DNA from: Elusimicrobium sp. An273
GTDB taxonomy: Bacteria > Elusimicrobiota > Elusimicrobia > Elusimicrobiales > Elusimicrobiaceae
DNA: 64,000 bases
NCBI RefSeq assembly: GCF_002159705.1
Contig: NZ_NFJD01000004.1
Span: forward strand, 124,001 to 188,000
Direction of reading: 5' to 3'
Shown: one piece after another, positions 60,469-64,000 of the stretch
Numbering within the stretch: position 1 is the first letter of the stretch
How the letters are laid out: each line of letters opens with the position of its first letter
Made by a program: the position numbers and the translations under genes
Notes under the pieces: generated by a model
What the model saw: only the letters and a program-made list of their open reading frames with translations
Databases searched by the model: none
Told to the model about the DNA's origin: nothing

Positions 60469-60957
60469 TTAATTGGTCGTCCAGCCGTTTTGCGTCAGCT
60501 GGTCGCACATCGTTTTCCCGGCCGCGGAAGACTGCGGCACGCAATAGCGTGACCATTTGCCGTTCATCAACAGCTCCTGCAGCATAAACATTGTATTGGA
60601 AGAATCAGACGGTTTATAAATGATGGCATATACCAAATACAGGTTCTGTTGGCCGCGGATGCTCCACCCTACCGACCAGCCGCCTCCCAAATCGCTGGTG
60701 CAGGTATTGGTGGTACAATTAATTCCAGTAACTTCTATATCCATAGCGTCCAGCAAATCTTTCTCCAAGATATTCACCGCCCCGTTTGCCAAATAAAAGG
60801 TATCAATCCCTTTTTTCAACGAATCCATCATCGTGAGCACCTGCGTAAAACGGGCCTTGTCTACCGCTTTGGTATACTGCGGCACGGCTACGGCCGCCAG
60901 AATGCCGATAATTAATACTACCACCAGCAATTCAATTAATGTAAACCCTTTTTCCAT
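60469..60957 (-). CDS. Type IV pilin (PilA/PilE-like)
   Basis: The 162-residue protein has a canonical prepilin signal (MEKG-FTLIELLVVVLIIGILAAVAVPQYTKAVDKAR) with Glu at mature position 5. It has a central globular domain with a cysteine pair (INCTTNTC) and a C-terminal pair (YCVPQSSAAGKTMCD). It is a major or minor pilin. The ATG at 60957 is supported by AAGGAG 6-7 nt upstream. A truncated pilin cassette follows immediately. Confidence 0.93.
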   Translation of the reverse strand: MEKGFTLIELLVVVLIIGILAAVAVPQYTKAVDKARFTQVLTMMDSLKKGIDTFYLANGAVNILEKDLLDAMDIEVTGINCTTNTCTSDLGGGWSVGWSIRGQQNLYLVYAIIYKPSDSSNTMFMLQELLMNGKWSRYCVPQSSAAGKTMCDQLTQNGWTTN

Positions 60958-61055
60958 AAATTCTCCTTCCATAAATGGATTTGCTGATTATAGTTTAATA
61001 CTTTTTTGGTGCGGAAGCAACCGCTTTATTGCAGGACAACCGCCTCTAATTAAGG

Positions 61056-61061
61056 TAAAAT
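61056..61061 (+). promoter_or_regulatory. -10 box of lolCD, leaderless arrangement
   Basis: TAAAAT ends 6 nt before the ATG at 61068. There is no Shine-Dalgarno sequence between them. Confidence 0.5.
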
Positions 61062-61067
61062 ACAACT

Positions 61068-62285
61068 ATGAAATTTGAACGCTTTGTAGCCGTGCGCTAC
61101 TTAACCCGCCGCCAAGGGCTTTTTGCCTTTATCACAACGCTTATCGGCGTGGCGGGCGTAAGTGTGGGCGTGGCGGCTTTAATTACCACGTTATCGGTTA
61201 TGAACGGGTTTCAGACCGACATCAAAGACAAAATCATCGGTGCGCAAAGCCATATTTTGGTGTTTGGACGGATGAGCAAGGACACCTATCAAAAAAACAT
61301 CCGTTTGATTGAACAGCTGCCGCTGGTGGAAGCGGCGGCGCCGCATATTTACGGGCAGGGAATTATTACCTATGCCGGGCAAAGCGTGGGGCTCATCGTC
61401 CGCGGCTTAGACCCCGAACAGGAAAAAAAGATCAACACCCTGGCCGATTCGGTGGAAGAAGGTTCCTTTACGCCCGACTGGCCCGAAGACGCCCCGCCGC
61501 CCTTGGTGCTGGGCAGCGAACTGGCCGCCAACCTGGGGGCGGATATCGGCGACGACGTGGTGCTGATTTCCCCGCAATCCATTTCCACCTCGGCGGGAAT
61601 GTTCCCCAAGATGAAAAAATTCCGCATCAGCGGCCTTTTGCGCACCGGATATTACGAATTTGACAATACCATCGCCTACACGCTTCTCTCCCACGCCAGC
61701 GACTTTTTGGGTCTGCGCCAAGGCACCACGGGCATTGCCGTCAAGCTCCACAACATAAACGACGCCGACAAAGCCGCCGCCCAAATTCAAGACGTCATCG
61801 GCCACGGCTATTCCGTGCGCACCTTCGCCCAGCTTAACAGCACGCTCTACGCCGCGCTGAAGCTGGAAAAAACGATGATGTTTATTATTTTGTTCTTAAT
61901 CATCGGGGTGGCGTCGCTTAACATTGCGGGCAACCTGATTTTGCTGGGCACCGAAAAACTGCGCGACATCGGCATCATGCGCGCCATGGGCGCCAGCCCG
62001 CGGATGATACGCAAAATTTTTATGTGGGAAGCCATGGTGATTGCCGGGCTGGGCATTGTGCTGGGGCTGTTGCTGGCCTGCCTGCTGTGCTGGATTATCG
62101 CCACGTTTAACATTGTGGAACTGCCCGGCGACATTTACTATTTAACCAAAGTGCCGGTGCGCATGCAGCTGTGGGATATTGTGGCCGTCATCGGCGGCAG
62201 CTGCCTGATTTGCTTTGCGGCCGGGCTGTATCCGGCGGTGAAAGCGTCGCGCGTGCACCCCACGGACGCTATACGGTACGGATGA
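61068..62285 (+). CDS. lolC: Lipoprotein-releasing ABC transporter permease LolC/LolE
   Basis: The 405-residue protein has one N-terminal TM helix (GVAGVSVGVAALITTLSVMNGF), a large periplasmic domain, and three C-terminal TM helices with the FtsX/MacB-type motif KLRDIGIMRAMGASPRMIRKIF. It extracts lipoproteins from the inner membrane. Its single copy next to lolD suggests a homodimeric LolF-like or LolC/E-type transporter. It is separated from lolD by 1 nt. Confidence 0.92.
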   Translation: MKFERFVAVRYLTRRQGLFAFITTLIGVAGVSVGVAALITTLSVMNGFQTDIKDKIIGAQSHILVFGRMSKDTYQKNIRLIEQLPLVEAAAPHIYGQGIITYAGQSVGLIVRGLDPEQEKKINTLADSVEEGSFTPDWPEDAPPPLVLGSELAANLGADIGDDVVLISPQSISTSAGMFPKMKKFRISGLLRTGYYEFDNTIAYTLLSHASDFLGLRQGTTGIAVKLHNINDADKAAAQIQDVIGHGYSVRTFAQLNSTLYAALKLEKTMMFIILFLIIGVASLNIAGNLILLGTEKLRDIGIMRAMGASPRMIRKIFMWEAMVIAGLGIVLGLLLACLLCWIIATFNIVELPGDIYYLTKVPVRMQLWDIVAVIGGSCLICFAAGLYPAVKASRVHPTDAIRYG

Positions 62286-62286
62286 T

Positions 62287-62952
62287 ATGATAAAACTGGA
62301 ACATATAACCAAAATCTACGGTCAGGGCGACGAAAACCTCTGCGTGCTGGAAGACGTAACGCTTACCCTTCCGCGCGGCAAATTTACGGTGCTTTTGGGG
62401 CCCAGCGGATCGGGAAAAAGCACGCTTCTAAATTTAATTGCCATGCTGGATAAGCCCACTTCCGGCACGATTTATCTGGACGGGCAGAACATTACCGCGC
62501 TTAAAAGCGAAACCGCCCGCTCGGCCCTGCGGCTTAAAAAAATGGGTTTTGTTTTCCAATTTGACGGCCTGCTGCCCGAGTTTTCGCTTCTGGAAAATGT
62601 AGACATGCCCGCTTTGATGCGCGGCCGTCCGGATCCTAAAAAGGCGCAGCAACTGCTGGAAAATCTGGGGCTGGGTGCCATCAGCCACAAGCTGCCGGCC
62701 GATTTGTCCGGCGGCGAAAAACAGCGCGCCAGCATCGCACGCGCCCTGCGCAACGACCCGCCGCTCTTATTGGCGGACGAGCCCACCGGCAATTTGGACA
62801 CCGCCCGCAAACAGCAGGTGTTTGAAGATTTTGCCCGCATGAGCCGCGAGCAAGGCCTTACGGTATTGATGGTAACGCACGACGTACACGCCGCGGATTA
62901 CGCAGACGAGGTCTACACGCTGGAAAACCGGAAACTGGTAAAAACCAAATGA
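62287..62952 (+). CDS. lolD: Lipoprotein-releasing ABC transporter ATPase LolD
   Basis: This 221-residue ATPase has Walker A GPSGSGKST, the signature LSGGEKQRASIARAL, Walker B LLLADEPTGNLD, and the switch His in MVTHD. It powers LolC. The gene overlaps the Sel1-repeat gene by 4 nt. Confidence 0.95.
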   Translation: MIKLEHITKIYGQGDENLCVLEDVTLTLPRGKFTVLLGPSGSGKSTLLNLIAMLDKPTSGTIYLDGQNITALKSETARSALRLKKMGFVFQFDGLLPEFSLLENVDMPALMRGRPDPKKAQQLLENLGLGAISHKLPADLSGGEKQRASIARALRNDPPLLLADEPTGNLDTARKQQVFEDFARMSREQGLTVLMVTHDVHAADYADEVYTLENRKLVKTK

Positions 62953-63878
62953 AAAAACTATTGCTTTTGCTGCTTTTCCTCCCGCTCAGCGCCGCCGCCC
63001 TTTCGGACTGGGCTTACACCGACGCCGAACAGGAACAGCACAAACTGCGCCAAACGGCCGAAAAGCGGGCGTTTAAACAGGTAAAGGCCGAAGTAAAAGC
63101 CGGGTTTTCCGATTCTCTTGCGGATCTGGCCGATTTGTATTACAACGGCATCGGCACGAAACAGAATTATAAAAAAGCCTACAAATACTACCAACAAGCC
63201 GCGCAAAAAGGCGACGCATACGCCGCCTATTCCCAAGCTTTTATGCTGATGTACGGCCAAGGCGTAAAGAAAGACCCGCAGCTGGCATTTAACCAGTTGG
63301 AAACGCTCGCGCAAGAGGGTTCTTCCTGGGCGGCGCTGGAAATGTACCGTGCGTACCAAAACGGAAACGGCTGCCCCAAAGACCCCGTCCAAGCCCGCCA
63401 TTGGCTGGAAACAGCCGCCAATTACCGCCTGCCGGCGGCGTTGCTGTACTTGGGGATGGAAACACTGCCGGAAGATCCCGCACGCGGGTTCTTTTTGCTA
63501 AAAGAAGCGGCCGACTTGGAAAACGCCCGCGCCCAATACCTAACGGCCCGGTGCTACCGCGAAGGCACCGGCACCGCCGTTCATCCGCACCAAGCCTTTA
63601 ATTATATGCTCCTTGCCGCCAAACAGCACTACGGGCCGGCCCAATGGGAAATCGCGCAGTGGTACCGGCAGGGCTACGGCACGGAAAAGAGCCCGTACCA
63701 GGAATTTCGCTGGACGCGCTTGGCCGCCCAGGCAGGCGAAAAACCCGCCCAACAGCGCCTGGCACAAATGTACCAAGAGGGCATTGGCACGCCGGTGCAT
63801 AAAAAGTTAGCTCAAAAATGGGCGAAAGAAGCCCTTAAAAAAACCGAACAGGAGGCCTCTTATGGAACAGCTGATTGA
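62949..63878 (+). CDS. Secreted Sel1-repeat protein
   Basis: The 309-residue protein has a signal peptide (cleavage near AAA-LS) and six to seven Sel1-like repeats of about 36 residues (ADLYYNGIGTKQNYKKAYKYYQQAAQKGD, FMLMYGQGVKKDPQLAFNQLETLAQEGS, ARCYREGTGTAVHPHQAFNYMLLAAKQ). Such solenoids mediate protein contacts in the periplasm. It is coupled to lolD (ATGA) and to the next gene by a 17-nt overlap. Confidence 0.85.
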   Translation: MKKLLLLLLFLPLSAAALSDWAYTDAEQEQHKLRQTAEKRAFKQVKAEVKAGFSDSLADLADLYYNGIGTKQNYKKAYKYYQQAAQKGDAYAAYSQAFMLMYGQGVKKDPQLAFNQLETLAQEGSSWAALEMYRAYQNGNGCPKDPVQARHWLETAANYRLPAALLYLGMETLPEDPARGFFLLKEAADLENARAQYLTARCYREGTGTAVHPHQAFNYMLLAAKQHYGPAQWEIAQWYRQGYGTEKSPYQEFRWTRLAAQAGEKPAQQRLAQMYQEGIGTPVHKKLAQKWAKEALKKTEQEASYGTAD

Positions 63879-64000
63879 AACCCGCACCGGGTTAGCAATT
63901 ATTTTTATTTTGGCGCTGGCGCTCTTTTTTCTGCGCAAACATTCATATAACCCCTTTAAAAAAACGCTGGAAAAAGCCTCCGCCGGCGACCCGCAGGCCC
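63862..64000 (+). CDS. Membrane protein, 5' part only
   Basis: The ATG at 63862 is preceded by AGGAGG. The visible 46 codons encode one TM helix (GLAIIFILALALFFL) and the start of a cytoplasmic or periplasmic domain (FKKTLEKASAGDPQA). KASAGDPQA resembles the start of a Sel1 repeat, so this may be a second Sel1 protein. The gene runs past the window end. Confidence 0.6.
   Translation, partial: MEQLIETRTGLAIIFILALALFFLRKHSYNPFKKTLEKASAGDPQA

Overview
The window looks like a chromosomal segment of a host-associated Elusimicrobiota bacterium (Elusimicrobiaceae-like). This is an inference from gene content, not from a marker-gene search. The cell is clearly diderm with an LPS pathway: BamA, an OmpH-like chaperone, LpxD, LpxC, FabZ, LpxA, LpxI, LptD, LolC/D, TolB/Pal and TolC are all present. 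It also carries several type IV pilin-like genes, a DUF4912 protein beside a GH57 glucan branching enzyme, and many lineage-specific secreted proteins.

Layout. 1-5.1 kb: the end of threonine synthase, a small pilin-like gene, the DUF4912/GH57 pair, a secreted helical protein and greA. 5.1-13.2 kb: an envelope block with a periplasmic protease, a large membrane-anchored unknown, and then a co-oriented run of lipoprotein, outer-membrane barrel, HAMP stub, TolC, patatin and TPR lipoprotein. 13.2-16.6 kb: a minus-strand pair of exported TldD/TldE-like proteins. 16.6-25.5 kb: tRNA-Thr, TerC, rpmB, and the bamA-ompH-lpxD-lpxC-fabZ-lpxA-lpxI operon. 25.6-42.3 kb: a long plus-strand run of tpiA, deoC, a giant DnaA-related protein, two lipoproteins, comM, dprA, topA, xer, a ROK kinase, lptD, tdk and an RDD protein. 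42.4-46.6 kb: minus-strand pal-cpoB-tolB and gatB. 46.7-51.5 kb: murJ and three glycosyltransferases. 51.6-57 kb: initiator tRNA, a Cys-rich pilin, a solute-binding lipoprotein, a C39-like protein and a tRNA cluster with repeats. 57-64 kb: a secreted protein with ADP-ribosyltransferase-like motifs, an ankyrin protein, lysS, a pilin with a truncated pilin cassette behind it, lolCD and Sel1-repeat proteins.

Most striking points. (1) Three copies of an about 91-nt element lie just downstream of tRNA terminators. The diverged copy keeps the loops while at least six base pairs change in a compensatory way, which suggests an undescribed structured RNA or DNA element. It is embedded in duplications of tRNA 3' ends and terminators. 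(2) Two unrelated secreted proteins, about 54 kb apart, share a 25-nt promoter element at exactly the same distance from their ATGs. (3) Several genes have a -10 box 6-7 nt before the ATG, consistent with leaderless mRNAs, and an extended -10 of the form TGN-TANNAT recurs. (4) A truncated, promoterless pilin C-terminal cassette follows an intact pilin. (5) A 1059-residue DnaA-type ATPase has a long disordered N-terminus and a novel C-terminal domain.
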